DNA from: Archangium violaceum Cb vi76
GTDB taxonomy: Bacteria > Myxococcota > Myxococcia > Myxococcales > Myxococcaceae
Length of the DNA stretch: 64,000 nt
Assembly: GCF_000733295.1 (NCBI RefSeq)
Contig: NZ_JPMI01000025.1
Location: 1 to 64,000 of the forward strand
Reading direction: 5' to 3'
Below, in pieces: positions 1 to 9,190 of this stretch (position 1 is its first letter; each line of letters opens with the position of its first letter). The notes beneath the pieces were generated by a model. The model saw nothing but the letters and a program-made list of their open reading frames with translations. It was not told where the DNA came from and did not search any database. Both the position numbers and the translations under genes were made by a program.

Positions 1-555
1 GACTCCACCGACTGCAAGGATTCCGATCCCACGCTACCTCGTGGCTTCAGCCAGGATAATGATGGGGACGGGTATGGGGATATCTGGGCACTGAGCCCCG
101 CCCCCTTTGGATGCACTCCGCCCGCGGGCTACTCCGCCACGTCCAACGACTGCGACGACGGGAACAGAAGCGTGCATCCCGGCGCCGCCGAGGTGTGCTG
201 GGACGGGGTGGACAACAACTGCAGTGGCTCGGTCGACGAAAGCCCGGTTTGTATTCCCATCACGTGCTCGGCGTGGTTCAGCACCAGCACAGTCCCCAGT
301 GGTGGCACGGCGACCTTCGGTTTCTCGACGTCGGGCTCCATCCCCGCGGGCTCCAGGGCCTACCTGTATGGAACGAGGGATGGCGTGATGGATACGAACG
401 GCACGGTGTCCTACGACCAGACCACGTTCTCCTTCCTCGTCCTCAACTCCCCCGGCCTCCAGGGCTACTATCAGAGGTATGTCGTCATCCGAGGGCCCAA
501 CAACGCCACCCTCTGTACGACCAACACCACCTCCCAGTGGTTCCTCCCTCCGTAA
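1..555 (+). CDS. MopE-type metal-binding-repeat protein, 3' part only
   Basis: The open frame enters from the left edge and ends at TAA 553-555, so the N-terminus is missing; 184 codons are visible. The first ~80 residues carry two acidic repeats (DNDGDGYGD, then DCDDGN followed by HPGAAEVC and DGVDNNCSG) typical of the 'putative metal-binding motif' repeats of MopE-like surface proteins, abundant in myxobacteria. About 100 residues follow with an Ig-like, Ser/Thr/Gly-rich composition and paired cysteines. The family is secreted or surface-exposed and thought to bind Ca or Cu. Exact substrate unknown. The family call is firm; function is inferred. Confidence 0.8.
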   Translation, partial: DSTDCKDSDPTLPRGFSQDNDGDGYGDIWALSPAPFGCTPPAGYSATSNDCDDGNRSVHPGAAEVCWDGVDNNCSGSVDESPVCIPITCSAWFSTSTVPSGGTATFGFSTSGSIPAGSRAYLYGTRDGVMDTNGTVSYDQTTFSFLVLNSPGLQGYYQRYVVIRGPNNATLCTTNTTSQWFLPP

Positions 556-642
556 TCTTTCGAGAGGTCCCCTGGAGGTGCGCGCGCCTCCACGGCGAGG
601 AGCCGGGAGGCGCGCGGGGTTCAGCCTGTCATCCGGCCGCGC

Positions 643-948
643 TCAGTACGGATAGAGCTCCGACGCCGCCCGCATGTCGCAGGTCGTGATGTTGGCCGCA
701 CACACGGTGGGGTTGTAATACATGCTCGAGTTACAATCCCCGTAGCAGGTGTTCAACCGGCTCATGGCGCTCGTCATGCAGCTGCCGCTGGCGTTGTCGT
801 TCGCGCACCCGTACCAGCCATTGGCGACGTCATTGGCCTCGTACACCATGACGTCGGACGTGCCGCTGGCGCGCCAGTAGAGATACAGGCTGTTGTTGCG
901 GAATCCCGCACCAGCTCTGGGCGCTCGGCCCGGTGGGGCGAGCCTCCA
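643..948 (-). pseudogene. remnant of a Cys-rich secreted protein gene
   Basis: An open minus-strand frame runs from an in-frame TGA (949-951) to the stop at 643 and has no credible start; the only ATG (849) lies inside what looks like folded sequence (NNSLYLYWRASGTSDV precedes it). The visible protein is rich in Asn, Tyr and Ser and has six Cys in its last 50 residues (CANDN, SCM, TCYGDC, VCAA, TCD), as in disulfide-rich secreted proteins. Upstream coding sequence appears to continue in another frame, so this is best read as a 5'-degraded or frameshifted gene. No family recognised. Confidence 0.35.
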
Positions 949-1105
949 TCATGCGTGGCCATCGACGGTAGCGGCCCGGCGCTGCGAGCCCGCGTCCTGG
1001 ATGAGGCCTCGCGCACCGGGAGGCGACCCAGCGGGCCGCCCGTCGCCCTACCGCCGTGATCGTCCTCGTATCAGGCGGGTCTCCGGTGAAGTACATTTCC
1101 CGACT

Positions 1106-1111
1106 TATAAG
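1106..1111 (+). promoter_or_regulatory. possible -10 box of the kinase/sigma operon
   Basis: TATAAG lies 17 bp before the kinase ATG in an otherwise GC-rich stretch. No good -35 hexamer and no Shine-Dalgarno sequence are seen, so the transcript would have a very short leader. Weak call, based on composition and position only. Confidence 0.25.
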
Positions 1112-1128
1112 ACTTTACGGCTATTCTC

Positions 1129-4100
1129 ATGACTCCGTGTCCTGACGAGAACGAGCTGCTGGAGTGGGAGCAGGGGCGCCTGTCAGCGGAGGCCGTGGCC
1201 GGGCTCGAGGCCCACCTGGATGGGTGCGCGGCATGCTGCGCGGTGGCTGCGGGACTGAGGGGTGGGGAGGCCCTGTCCACGGAGGACCTGGAGCCCCCGG
1301 GGCCGCTGACGCCTGGGCCTGGGGCGCACGTGGGGCGCTACGTGCTGCAGCGCCGCGTGGGCGAGGGCGGCATGGGAGTCGTCTTCGCCGCGTATGACCC
1401 GGATCTGGACCGGGAGGTGGCGCTCAAGCTGCTCAAGCCCGGGGCGGTGGCGGACGAGGAGGCACGGGGACGGCTGGTGCGCGAGGCCCAGGCCCTGGCC
1501 CGGTTGTCCCATCCGAACGTCGTCATCGTCCATGAGGTGAGCCAGGACGGCGACACCGTCTTCCTCGCCATGGAGCTGGTGCGGGGGCGGACGCTGCGCC
1601 AGTGGCTGGCGGAGGCCCCCCGGCCGTGGCGCGAGGTGCTCTCACGTTTCCTCCTGGCGGGCCAGGGGCTGGCCGCCGCGCACGCGGTGGGGCTGGTGCA
1701 CCGCGACTTCAAGCCGGACAACGTGCTGCTGGGGGACGACGGCCAGGTGCGCGTCACCGACTTCGGCCTCGCGCGCGCGGTGCTCACCCCCCGGGCGCCA
1801 CCGGAGCCGAGGGCCGGAGAAGGCGCCGTCCGGGAGACTCCGCCACGGGGAGTCGACACCGCCACCGGCGTCCGGCTGGGCACGCCCGCGTATATGTCCC
1901 CGGAGCAGTGGCGGGGCCTGCGCGCGGACGCACGCAGCGACCAGTTCAGCTTCTGCGTCGCGCTGTACGAGGCCCTCTTCGGCCAGCGGCCCTTCGCGGG
2001 TGGCTCGCCCGAGGAGCGCATCCAGGCCCTGCGTGAGGGACGGGTGATGCCACCGCCCCGCGGCTCGCGCGTGCCCGGCGCCGTGCGCGAGGCCGTGCTG
2101 CGAGGCCTGGCCGCCGAGCCGGACTCGCGCCACCCCACCCTGGACGCCCTGCTCACCCGGCTCGCTTCCGGCTCACGTGCGCGCCGCGGGCGCTGGGCGG
2201 CGGCGGCACTCGCCACGGGAGTGGCGGCCAGCGCCGCCGCGGGCTTCGGCCTGGCCAGGGGTGACGCCTCGCGGGTGTGCACCGGCTTCGAGGCCCGGCT
2301 GGAGGGCACCTGGGACGCGGCGCGCCGGGCCCGGCTGGAGCAGCGCTTCCGTCAGGGCGCGCCGCCGGGACGGGGGGACAGCTTCGAGTCCACCGCGCGG
2401 GCACTGGACGCCTATGCCCAGGCGCTGGTGGCCCAGGAGCGGCAGTCCTGCGAGGACACACGCGTGCGGCGGGCGCAGTCCGAGCAATTGATGGACCTGC
2501 GCGCCGCGTGCCTGGATGGGCGGCGCCAGGCGTTGCACGACCTGGTGGAGCTGCTGGAGGGAGGCGAGCGGGAGGCCCTCACGCGGGCGACCGAGGCCGC
2601 GCGGCAGCTCCCCTCGCTGGCCGCGTGCGCGGACCGGGACGCGCTCGCTCGCGTGGACCCGCTGCCGGAAGCCCCGGAGGCCCGGCGGCAACTGGCGGCG
2701 CTGCGCCGGGAGGTGGACGGACTGCGCGTGCGGGGCTCGGCCGGCTTCCATGAGCGTGCGCTGCCCCGGCTGGAGGAGATGGTGGTGGCGCTGCGCGGGC
2801 TGGGACACCGGCCCACGCTGGCGTGGGCCCTGCTCCTGCTGGGCGAGCTGCGCGGCACCGCGGGGAACTTCGCCGCGGCACGCGAGGTGCTGGAGGAGGC
2901 GGTGCGCGTGGCGGAGGCCGGGCACGACGACGAGACGGCCGCGCGCGCGTGGAACCGTCTCCTTTATACGGAAGTCCAGGGCATGGGCCTGGACAAGGAG
3001 GCCCAGCGCACCGCGCGCATGGCGGAGGCGGCCCTGGAACGGCTGGGGCCCGAGGCCTCCCTGGAGGTGGCGGCGGAGCTGCGCCGCGTCCGCAGCAGCC
3101 TCAGCTACCGGCAGGGCGACTACGCGCGCGCTCTCACGGATGCCAGCGAGGCCCTGTCCCTGATGGAGCGGGCGCGCGGCCCCCAGGACGTGGCGCTCGC
3201 CGATGTGCTGATAGGCACGGGCCTGGCCCTCAACGCGCTGGGGCGCTACGCGGAGGCGGAGCGGCACTACGCGCGCGCCCTGGCCCTGGTGGAGGCGGTG
3301 TACGGCCAGGAGCACCCGCTGCGTGCGGCCCACCTCAACAACGTGGCCACCGCGCTGCGGCTCCAGGGAAAGGTGGCCGAGGCGGTGGCTCGCTACGGCG
3401 AGGCGCTGGAGCTCAGCGAGCGGCTCCTGGGAGCGGAGCACTCCAGCACCAGCATGATCCGGGTGAACCTGGGCGACGCGCTCTCGCGGCAGGGCCAATT
3501 GACGGAGGCCCTGCCCCACTACGAGCGAGCCCTGGCCAGTCTGCGCAAGGGAAGGGACGGCGAGCAACTCCGGGTGGCCAACGTGCTGCTGAGCCTGGGC
3601 AATGCACAGGGGGACCTGGGACAGCACACGCGGGCGGAGGCGGCCTACCGCGAGGCGCTCGCCATCCAGGAGGCGCAGCTCGGCCCCCGGCACCCGGACG
3701 TGGCCCTGTCGCGCAACAACCTGGGCTGGGTGGCGATGGACACGGGCCGCCTGCGCGACGCGCGCGACCATTTCGAGGCGGCGCGCGCGCTGTGGGAGGC
3801 CACGATCGGCCCCGAGCACCCGAAGGTGGCCAGCGCCCTGTACAACCTGGGGCACGTGGAGCTGCGCCTGCGCAGGGTGCGTCCGGCGCTCCTCCACCTG
3901 CGGCGGGCGCTGGAGTTGCGCGAGAAATCGCTCGGAGCGGAACACCCCCGGGTGGCACAGACGCTCGCGATGCTGGGCGAAGCGTTGGTGGAAGGCGGCC
4001 AGTTGCGCGAGGCCCGCGAGCCGCTGGAGCGGGCGGTGGCGCTCTCCACGCGGGTGGAGCTGGCCCCACCCGAGCTGGCCCGGGCACGCTTCGCGCTCGC

Positions 4101-4248
4101 CCGAGTCCTCTGGCCGTCGCGGGAGGAACGGCCCCGGGCGCTCTCCCTGGCGCGCGAGGCCCACGAGGCCTACGCCCAGGGCGCGCCCGCCTACCAGCCC
4201 CGCGCACGCGAGGTACAGTCCTGGCTGTCCGCCCGTGGGTGGAGGTGA
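1129..4248 (+). CDS. Ser/Thr protein kinase with N-terminal anti-sigma-like zinc finger and C-terminal TPR array
   Basis: A 1039-residue Hanks-type kinase. Residues 1-45 form a zf-HC2/anti-sigma-like element with HLDGCAACC (H29, C33, C36). The kinase domain is ~70-345: glycine loop GEGGMG, lysine in VALKLL, catalytic HRDFKPDN (H191-R192-D193), DFG D211, and GTPAYMSPEQ. An Ala/Gly-rich membrane helix follows at ~354-377. From ~560 to the end the protein is made of TPR/Kinesin-light-chain-like repeats (ALNALGRYAEAERHY, SRNNLGWVAMDTG and similar), a likely protein-interaction scaffold. The sigma factor gene starts 3 bp after the stop, so the pair is translationally linked. I infer membrane signalling that controls this sigma factor. 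Confidence 0.9.
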   Translation: MTPCPDENELLEWEQGRLSAEAVAGLEAHLDGCAACCAVAAGLRGGEALSTEDLEPPGPLTPGPGAHVGRYVLQRRVGEGGMGVVFAAYDPDLDREVALKLLKPGAVADEEARGRLVREAQALARLSHPNVVIVHEVSQDGDTVFLAMELVRGRTLRQWLAEAPRPWREVLSRFLLAGQGLAAAHAVGLVHRDFKPDNVLLGDDGQVRVTDFGLARAVLTPRAPPEPRAGEGAVRETPPRGVDTATGVRLGTPAYMSPEQWRGLRADARSDQFSFCVALYEALFGQRPFAGGSPEERIQALREGRVMPPPRGSRVPGAVREAVLRGLAAEPDSRHPTLDALLTRLASGSRARRGRWAAAALATGVAASAAAGFGLARGDASRVCTGFEARLEGTWDAARRARLEQRFRQGAPPGRGDSFESTARALDAYAQALVAQERQSCEDTRVRRAQSEQLMDLRAACLDGRRQALHDLVELLEGGEREALTRATEAARQLPSLAACADRDALARVDPLPEAPEARRQLAALRREVDGLRVRGSAGFHERALPRLEEMVVALRGLGHRPTLAWALLLLGELRGTAGNFAAAREVLEEAVRVAEAGHDDETAARAWNRLLYTEVQGMGLDKEAQRTARMAEAALERLGPEASLEVAAELRRVRSSLSYRQGDYARALTDASEALSLMERARGPQDVALADVLIGTGLALNALGRYAEAERHYARALALVEAVYGQEHPLRAAHLNNVATALRLQGKVAEAVARYGEALELSERLLGAEHSSTSMIRVNLGDALSRQGQLTEALPHYERALASLRKGRDGEQLRVANVLLSLGNAQGDLGQHTRAEAAYREALAIQEAQLGPRHPDVALSRNNLGWVAMDTGRLRDARDHFEAARALWEATIGPEHPKVASALYNLGHVELRLRRVRPALLHLRRALELREKSLGAEHPRVAQTLAMLGEALVEGGQLREAREPLERAVALSTRVELAPPELARARFALARVLWPSREERPRALSLAREAHEAYAQGAPAYQPRAREVQSWLSARGWR

Positions 4249-4251
4249 GCC

Positions 4252-5133
4252 GTGACGTCCGAGCAGACCGAGTTCTTCCTGTCGCGGGCGCCGCATGCGC
4301 TCGTCCCGGCGCTGCGAGCGCTTCCCGGGCTGGAGGAAGCACTCGCGGGGCTGGTGGAGCAGGCGCGCGAGGCCTGGCCGGAGGTGGGCATGGACGCGAG
4401 GGCCTTCCTGGCCTACGTGGCCGAGCGGCTGCCTTCCACGGGAGAGGCCCGCGAGGTGCTCGAGAGCCTGCGCGCGGGGGACTTCTTCCTCGCCTTCGCC
4501 TGCGTGCGAGGGGAGGCATGGGCACTCGAGGCGCTCGACGCGCACGTATTATCCCAGGTGGGAACGTGGCTGCCGCGCGAGGACTCCGCCCTCGTGGACG
4601 AGCTGCGGCAGCTGTTGCGCCAGCGGCTGCTGGTGCCGGTGGAGGAGGCACCACCCAAGCTGGCCTCCTACTCCGGGCGGGGTCCACTGGGGCAGTGGGT
4701 GCGAGCGGTGGCGCTCCGGCTTCACATCGACCGGCAGCGCGCCGCGCCACGCGAGCGGCCCCTGGAGGAGGCCCCGGCGGCCCTGGCGGATCGGCTGGGC
4801 GCGGACCCCGAGCTGGCCTTCATCCGCGAGCGGCACCAGGAGGACTTCCGGGTGGCCTTCCGCGCCGCGCTGGGCCGGCTGGAGGCCCGGGAGCGCAACC
4901 TGCTGCGGCTGCACCACGTGCACGGCCAGTCCATGGACGCGGTGAGCGCCACCTATCAGGCGCCCCGCTCCACCGTGGCCCGCTGGATTGCCCGTGCCCG
5001 CGAGCGGCTGCTGACCCTCACCCGAGAGGAGCTGACGGCGCGGCTGGGGCTGACGCCCGACGAGCTGGACAGCCTGCTGCGCCTCGTGCGCAGCCAGCTC
5101 GACGTCAGCCTGCGCCTGCTCCTGGTGGATTGA
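4252..5133 (+). CDS. sigma-70 family (ECF-like) RNA polymerase sigma factor
   Basis: A 293-residue protein starting at GTG 4252, 3 bp after the kinase stop. A region-2-like segment lies near residues 140-165 (GQWVRAVALRLHIDRQR) and a clear region 4 helix-turn-helix at ~208-255 (LEARERNLLRLHHVHGQS, then STVARWIARARERL). It is longer than a typical ECF factor (~180-200) because of ~120 extra N-terminal residues with no recognised domain. Coupling to a kinase that carries an anti-sigma-like zinc finger suggests its activity is set by the kinase, through sequestration or phosphorylation. Target promoters are unknown. Confidence 0.8.
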   Translation: MTSEQTEFFLSRAPHALVPALRALPGLEEALAGLVEQAREAWPEVGMDARAFLAYVAERLPSTGEAREVLESLRAGDFFLAFACVRGEAWALEALDAHVLSQVGTWLPREDSALVDELRQLLRQRLLVPVEEAPPKLASYSGRGPLGQWVRAVALRLHIDRQRAAPRERPLEEAPAALADRLGADPELAFIRERHQEDFRVAFRAALGRLEARERNLLRLHHVHGQSMDAVSATYQAPRSTVARWIARARERLLTLTREELTARLGLTPDELDSLLRLVRSQLDVSLRLLLVD

Positions 5134-5161
5134 ATGTCCCCCATCAACCACACGGTTTCAC

Positions 5162-5809
5162 TCAGGGAGTGGAGGGTCTCCGCCGGTCTCCCTGTGGTCG
5201 CAGGTAGCCCAGGATGAGCGCACTCAGCTCCTCCACGAACTCGGGGGTGCCCATCAGCTCGGGCCGCTCGACGACCGTGGCCCACACGGCGCTGCGCAGG
5301 GCCCGGATGATGATGAAGACCACCAGCCCCAGGTTGCGCGGATGCTCGAACTCCAGGTTCTGGGCGAGCACGATCTGCACGAGTGACTCCACGCGCGCCT
5401 CGATCTGCTGGACGGCCTGAAGGGGTCCAATGCGAGGCGCCTGCTCCAGGAGGACCCGCTGCAGGCGCGGATTCTCCGCGTAGAACTCCACCAGGACCCG
5501 CACCAACTCACGCACCTCCTGCTCCAGATCCGTGATCGGGTGGGGCGCCAGCTTGTCGGAGAGCACCTGCAAGGCCCGCTGGTGGAACCGCTCGAGCAGC
5601 ATGGCCACCAGCGCCTCCTTGCTCGGGAAGTACTGGTAGAGAGAACCGATGCTCACGCCCGCCCGCTCGGCGACCGCCTTGGTGGTGGCCCCTTCGTAGC
5701 CGGAGCTGACCAGAACGTGAGCCGCCGCCTCCAGGATCGTCTCCACCGTGGCCTTCGCCCGCTCCTGACGTGGCCGTTTCCGAGGAGCGGACCGGTTGCG
5801 CTTGCTCAT
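5162..5809 (-). CDS. TetR-family repressor of the adjacent P450 gene
   Basis: A 215-residue TetR regulator. The N-terminal ~60 residues hold the helix-turn-helix (GATTKAVAERAGVSIGSLYQYF); the remainder is an alpha-helical ligand domain with an unassigned pocket. It is divergent from the CYP102-type gene and separated from it by 89 bp, the same arrangement as the BM3R1 repressor with P450-BM3 in Priestia megaterium. I therefore infer a repressor released by fatty acids or similar hydrophobic effectors. Start ATG at 5807-5809. Confidence 0.85.
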   Translation of the reverse strand: MSKRNRSAPRKRPRQERAKATVETILEAAAHVLVSSGYEGATTKAVAERAGVSIGSLYQYFPSKEALVAMLLERFHQRALQVLSDKLAPHPITDLEQEVRELVRVLVEFYAENPRLQRVLLEQAPRIGPLQAVQQIEARVESLVQIVLAQNLEFEHPRNLGLVVFIIIRALRSAVWATVVERPELMGTPEFVEELSALILGYLRPQGDRRRPSTP

Positions 5810-5847
5810 GTCACCGCGTCTCCAAAAAGTGAGCCCAATGCGAATTT

Positions 5848-5861
5848 CGCTCGCGCGAGCG
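5848..5861. promoter_or_regulatory. 14-bp perfect palindrome, candidate TetR operator
   Basis: CGCTCGCGCGAGCG is a perfect two-fold palindrome centred in the 89-bp space between the divergent TetR and P450 genes. Position and symmetry suit a TetR dimer site controlling both promoters; no binding consensus is known for this repressor. Confidence 0.45.
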
Positions 5862-5898
5862 GAGCACTATTCATGGGCCCTGCCCAACTGGAATTCCC

Positions 5899-8800
5899 AT
5901 GAGCAAGCCCGCCCTGTCCACGAACATCCCCCAGCCACGCCCTCGCCCCCTCCTGGGGAACGCGCCCGACATCGGCTCCGAAATCCCCCTGCAGAACATG
6001 ATGAAGCTCGCGCGCCAGCTCGGGCCCATCTTCCGGCTGTCCTTCCCGGGGGCCTCCGTCCAGGTGATCGGCTCGTACGAGCTGGTGGCGGACGCCTGTG
6101 ACGAGGCGCGCTTCGAGAAGATGGTGACCCAGGCGCTCCAGAACCTGCGCGCCCTGGGAGGCGAGGGCCTCTTCACCGTGGAGACGGAGGACCCCAGGTG
6201 GGGCAAGGCCCACCGCCTGTTGGTGCCCGCCTTCAGCCCCGCGGCCATGCGCGACTACCATGACGGCATGCTCGACGTGGCCGACCAGATGCTCACCCGC
6301 TGGGCGCGCTTCGGACCCGAGACGGACATCCACGTGTCCGACGACATGACGCGGCTGACGCTCGACACCATCGCGTTGTGCGGCTTCTCCTTCCGCTTCA
6401 ACTCCTTCTACCAGACGCAGCTGCACCCCTTCGTCGACTCCATGGTGCGAGCCCTGGAGGAGGCGGGCAACCGCACCCGGCGCCTGCCCGTGCAGACGCA
6501 GCTCATGGTGCGCACCCGGCGCCAGTTCGAGGCGGACACCGGCTTCCTGCGCGAGCTGACGCAGCAGCTCATCGAGAAGCGCCGGGCCACCCGGCCCGAC
6601 GAGGCCCCCCGCGACATCCTGAGCCTCATGCTCGAGGCGGTGGATCCCCTCACCGGCGAGAGGCTCGATGACACCAACATCCGCGATCAGCTCGTGACCT
6701 TCCTCATCGCGGGCCACGAGACGACGAGCGGCCTGTTGTCCTTCGCTCTCTACTACCTGCTCCACTACCCCGAGGTGCTCCAGAAGGCCCAGGCCGAGGT
6801 GGACCGGGTGTTCGGCGCGGAGACGCCGCGCTTCGAGCAGGTCTCCCAACTGCAGTACATCGATCAAATCCTCCGAGAGACGCTGCGCCTGTGGCCCACC
6901 GCGCCGGCCTTCAGCCTGCACGCCAAGGCCCACGACACCCTGCTGGGAGGGCGCTACCCCGTCGGGCCCGACGATCCGTTGCTGGTGCTCATTCCCATGC
7001 TGCACCGCGACCCCGCCGTGTGGAAGGACCCCGAGCGCTTCGACCCGGAGCGTTTCGCTCCCGAGGTGCGCGACAGCATTCCCCCGCACGCGTGGAAGCC
7101 CTTCGGCAACGGGATGCGCGCGTGCATCGGCCGGGCGTTCGCGATGCAGGAGGCCACGCTCGTGCTCGGCATGATGCTGCAGCGCTTCCACCTCTCCGAG
7201 CCCGAGCCATACAAGCTCCGCATCCGAGAGACGCTCACGCTCAAGCCCGATGGCCTCAAGCTCCGCGTCCGCGAGCGCAAACCCGCCTCCCGGCCGCTCG
7301 CGCCCCGGCCCACGCCCCGCCCCGCGGTGCCCGTGTCCCAGCCGTCCCAGCCGTCGGAGAAGGCGGCCGCGCATGGCACGCCGCTGTTGCTGCTCTACGG
7401 CTCCAACTCGGGGGCCTCCGAGGCCTTCGCCCGGCGCATCGCGAGTGATGGGCTCGCGCGTGGCTACTCGGCGAGGGTGTCGCCCCTGGACGAGTACACC
7501 GGCAAGCTGCCCACGGAAGGCGCGGTCTTCATCGTGACGGCCTCCTACAACGGCAAGCCGCCGGACAACGCGCGCGCGTTCCACGCGTGGGTGTCCCAGC
7601 TCCCCGAGGGCTCGCTGAAGAACGTGCGCTACGCCGTGTTCGGCTGCGGCAACAAGGATTGGGGCGACACCTACCAGGCCGTTCCCCGGCACCTCGACGA
7701 GCGGCTGAGCGCCGCGGGAGCCCAGAGGCTCTTCGCGCGCGGCGAGGCGGATGCACGGGCGGATTTCTTCGGGGAGTTCGAGCAGTGGTACGCGCCCTTC
7801 TGGGACGGAGTGGGCACGGCGCTCGGCGTGTCCTCGCGCCAGGTGGCTTCCGGTCCGCTCTTCACGGTGGAGGTGGTGCCGTCTGCCAGCGTGGAGCTGG
7901 TGAGGCAGAACAAGCTCGAGCTGGCGACAGTGGTGGAGAACCGCGAGCTCGTCGACATGACGTCGCCGTTCGGACGCTCCAAGCGGCACCTCGTGTTCAA
8001 GCTGCCCGAGGGCGTGACATACGCGGCGGGTGACTACCTCGCCGTGCTGCCGGAGAACCATCCGGAGCTCGTGGAGCGGGCCGCTCGCCGCTTCGGGGTG
8101 CGCACGGATGCCGCCATCGTCCTGCGCTCGACCCGGGGCGACCAGGCCTCCTCGCTTCCCACGGGCAGGCCCCTGTCGGTGCAGGAGCTGCTGGGCCGGC
8201 ACGTGGAGCTGTCCGCGCCCGCCACGCGCAAGGACCTGGAGCGGCTGGCGGAGAAGAACCCGTGCCCGCCACACGCGATGCACCTGGCCGCCCTGGCCCA
8301 GGACGCCGAGCGGTACAAGAAGGAGATCCTCGACAAGCGCGTGAGCGTGCTGGACCTGCTGGAGCAGTACGACTCGTGCATCCTGTCCTTCGGAGACTTC
8401 CTCGAGCTGCTGCCCGCCATGCGCGTGCGGCAGTACTCGGTGTCCTCGTCTCCGCTGGCGGATGCCACGCGGTGCACGCTGACGGTGGCGGTGGTGGACG
8501 CGGAGGCCTGGTCCGGCCGGGGCCGTTTCCACGGCACCTGCTCGAGCTACCTCGCGCGGCTGCGTCCCGGGGAGCAGGCCGCGGTCGCGGTGCGCACGCC
8601 GAACGTGCCCTTCTACCCGCCCACCTCGAACGCCACGCCCATCATCCTGGTGGGCGCGGGCACGGGACTGGCGCCCTTCCGGGGCTTCCTCCAGGAGCGG
8701 GCGCTGCGCCACGCGCGAGGGGAGACGGCCGGGCCGGCGTTGCTCTTCTTCGGCTGCGACCACCCGGACGTGGACTTCCTCTACCGGGACGAGCTGGCGA

Positions 8801-9093
8801 AGTGGGAGCGGGAGGGAGTGGTGGAGGTGCTGCCCGCCTTCTTCCGCCAGCCCGACGGTGACGTCACGTTCGTGCAGCACCGCCTGTGGAAGGAACGCGC
8901 GCGGGTGAAGGCGCTGCTCGGCCAGGGAGCCCTGTTCTTCATCTGCGGGGATGGCCAGCGCATGGCGCCCGCGGTCCGGGAGACGCTCGCGAGGCTCCAC
9001 CAGGAGGCCGTGGGCTGCTCCGCGGAGGAAGCCACGGAATGGCTCTCGGACATGGAGAAGCAAGGCCGGCTGGTCTCCGACGTCTTCACTTGA
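5899..9093 (+). CDS. self-sufficient cytochrome P450/NADPH-P450 reductase fusion (CYP102 type)
   Basis: A 1064-residue bifunctional enzyme close in length to P450-BM3 (1048). The heme domain (~1-460) has the I-helix AGHETTSG, ExxR in ETLRLW, and heme loop FGNGMRACIG with ligand C409. A flavodoxin-like FMN domain starts near 493 (LLLLYGSNSGASEAFARRI). The FAD/NADPH reductase follows from ~660, with RQYSVSSSP for FAD and GAGTGLAPFRGF plus FFGCDHPDVDFLY for NADPH. The family hydroxylates fatty acids at subterminal positions using its own electron chain, in the cytoplasm. Oddity: the protein ends DVFT, so the C-terminal residue equivalent to BM3 Trp1046, which stacks on FAD, is Phe. Regulated by the divergent TetR gene. 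Confidence 0.93.
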   Translation: MSKPALSTNIPQPRPRPLLGNAPDIGSEIPLQNMMKLARQLGPIFRLSFPGASVQVIGSYELVADACDEARFEKMVTQALQNLRALGGEGLFTVETEDPRWGKAHRLLVPAFSPAAMRDYHDGMLDVADQMLTRWARFGPETDIHVSDDMTRLTLDTIALCGFSFRFNSFYQTQLHPFVDSMVRALEEAGNRTRRLPVQTQLMVRTRRQFEADTGFLRELTQQLIEKRRATRPDEAPRDILSLMLEAVDPLTGERLDDTNIRDQLVTFLIAGHETTSGLLSFALYYLLHYPEVLQKAQAEVDRVFGAETPRFEQVSQLQYIDQILRETLRLWPTAPAFSLHAKAHDTLLGGRYPVGPDDPLLVLIPMLHRDPAVWKDPERFDPERFAPEVRDSIPPHAWKPFGNGMRACIGRAFAMQEATLVLGMMLQRFHLSEPEPYKLRIRETLTLKPDGLKLRVRERKPASRPLAPRPTPRPAVPVSQPSQPSEKAAAHGTPLLLLYGSNSGASEAFARRIASDGLARGYSARVSPLDEYTGKLPTEGAVFIVTASYNGKPPDNARAFHAWVSQLPEGSLKNVRYAVFGCGNKDWGDTYQAVPRHLDERLSAAGAQRLFARGEADARADFFGEFEQWYAPFWDGVGTALGVSSRQVASGPLFTVEVVPSASVELVRQNKLELATVVENRELVDMTSPFGRSKRHLVFKLPEGVTYAAGDYLAVLPENHPELVERAARRFGVRTDAAIVLRSTRGDQASSLPTGRPLSVQELLGRHVELSAPATRKDLERLAEKNPCPPHAMHLAALAQDAERYKKEILDKRVSVLDLLEQYDSCILSFGDFLELLPAMRVRQYSVSSSPLADATRCTLTVAVVDAEAWSGRGRFHGTCSSYLARLRPGEQAAVAVRTPNVPFYPPTSNATPIILVGAGTGLAPFRGFLQERALRHARGETAGPALLFFGCDHPDVDFLYRDELAKWEREGVVEVLPAFFRQPDGDVTFVQHRLWKERARVKALLGQGALFFICGDGQRMAPAVRETLARLHQEAVGCSAEEATEWLSDMEKQGRLVSDVFT

Positions 9094-9099
9094 TGAGCT

Positions 9100-9116
9100 C
9101 GCCAGGAGACCTGGCG
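9100..9116 (+). terminator. hairpin after the P450 gene
   Basis: CGCCAGG-AGA-CCTGGCG forms a perfect 7-bp stem with a 3-nt loop, 6 bp past the P450 stop. No U-tract follows, as is common in GC-rich genomes. It would separate the P450 from the downstream methyltransferase gene. Confidence 0.5.
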
Positions 9117-9190
9117 GGCCCGCGAGGAAAGCACCTGACCGGGCGCGCCCGTCTTGGACAGGTGCCCGACGCTCTGACACCCTGGGTCCC

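Noticed and set aside
2173-4545. Minus-strand open frame of 790 codons across the kinase gene
   Set aside because: Antisense of TPR coding sequence; biased composition, no motif.
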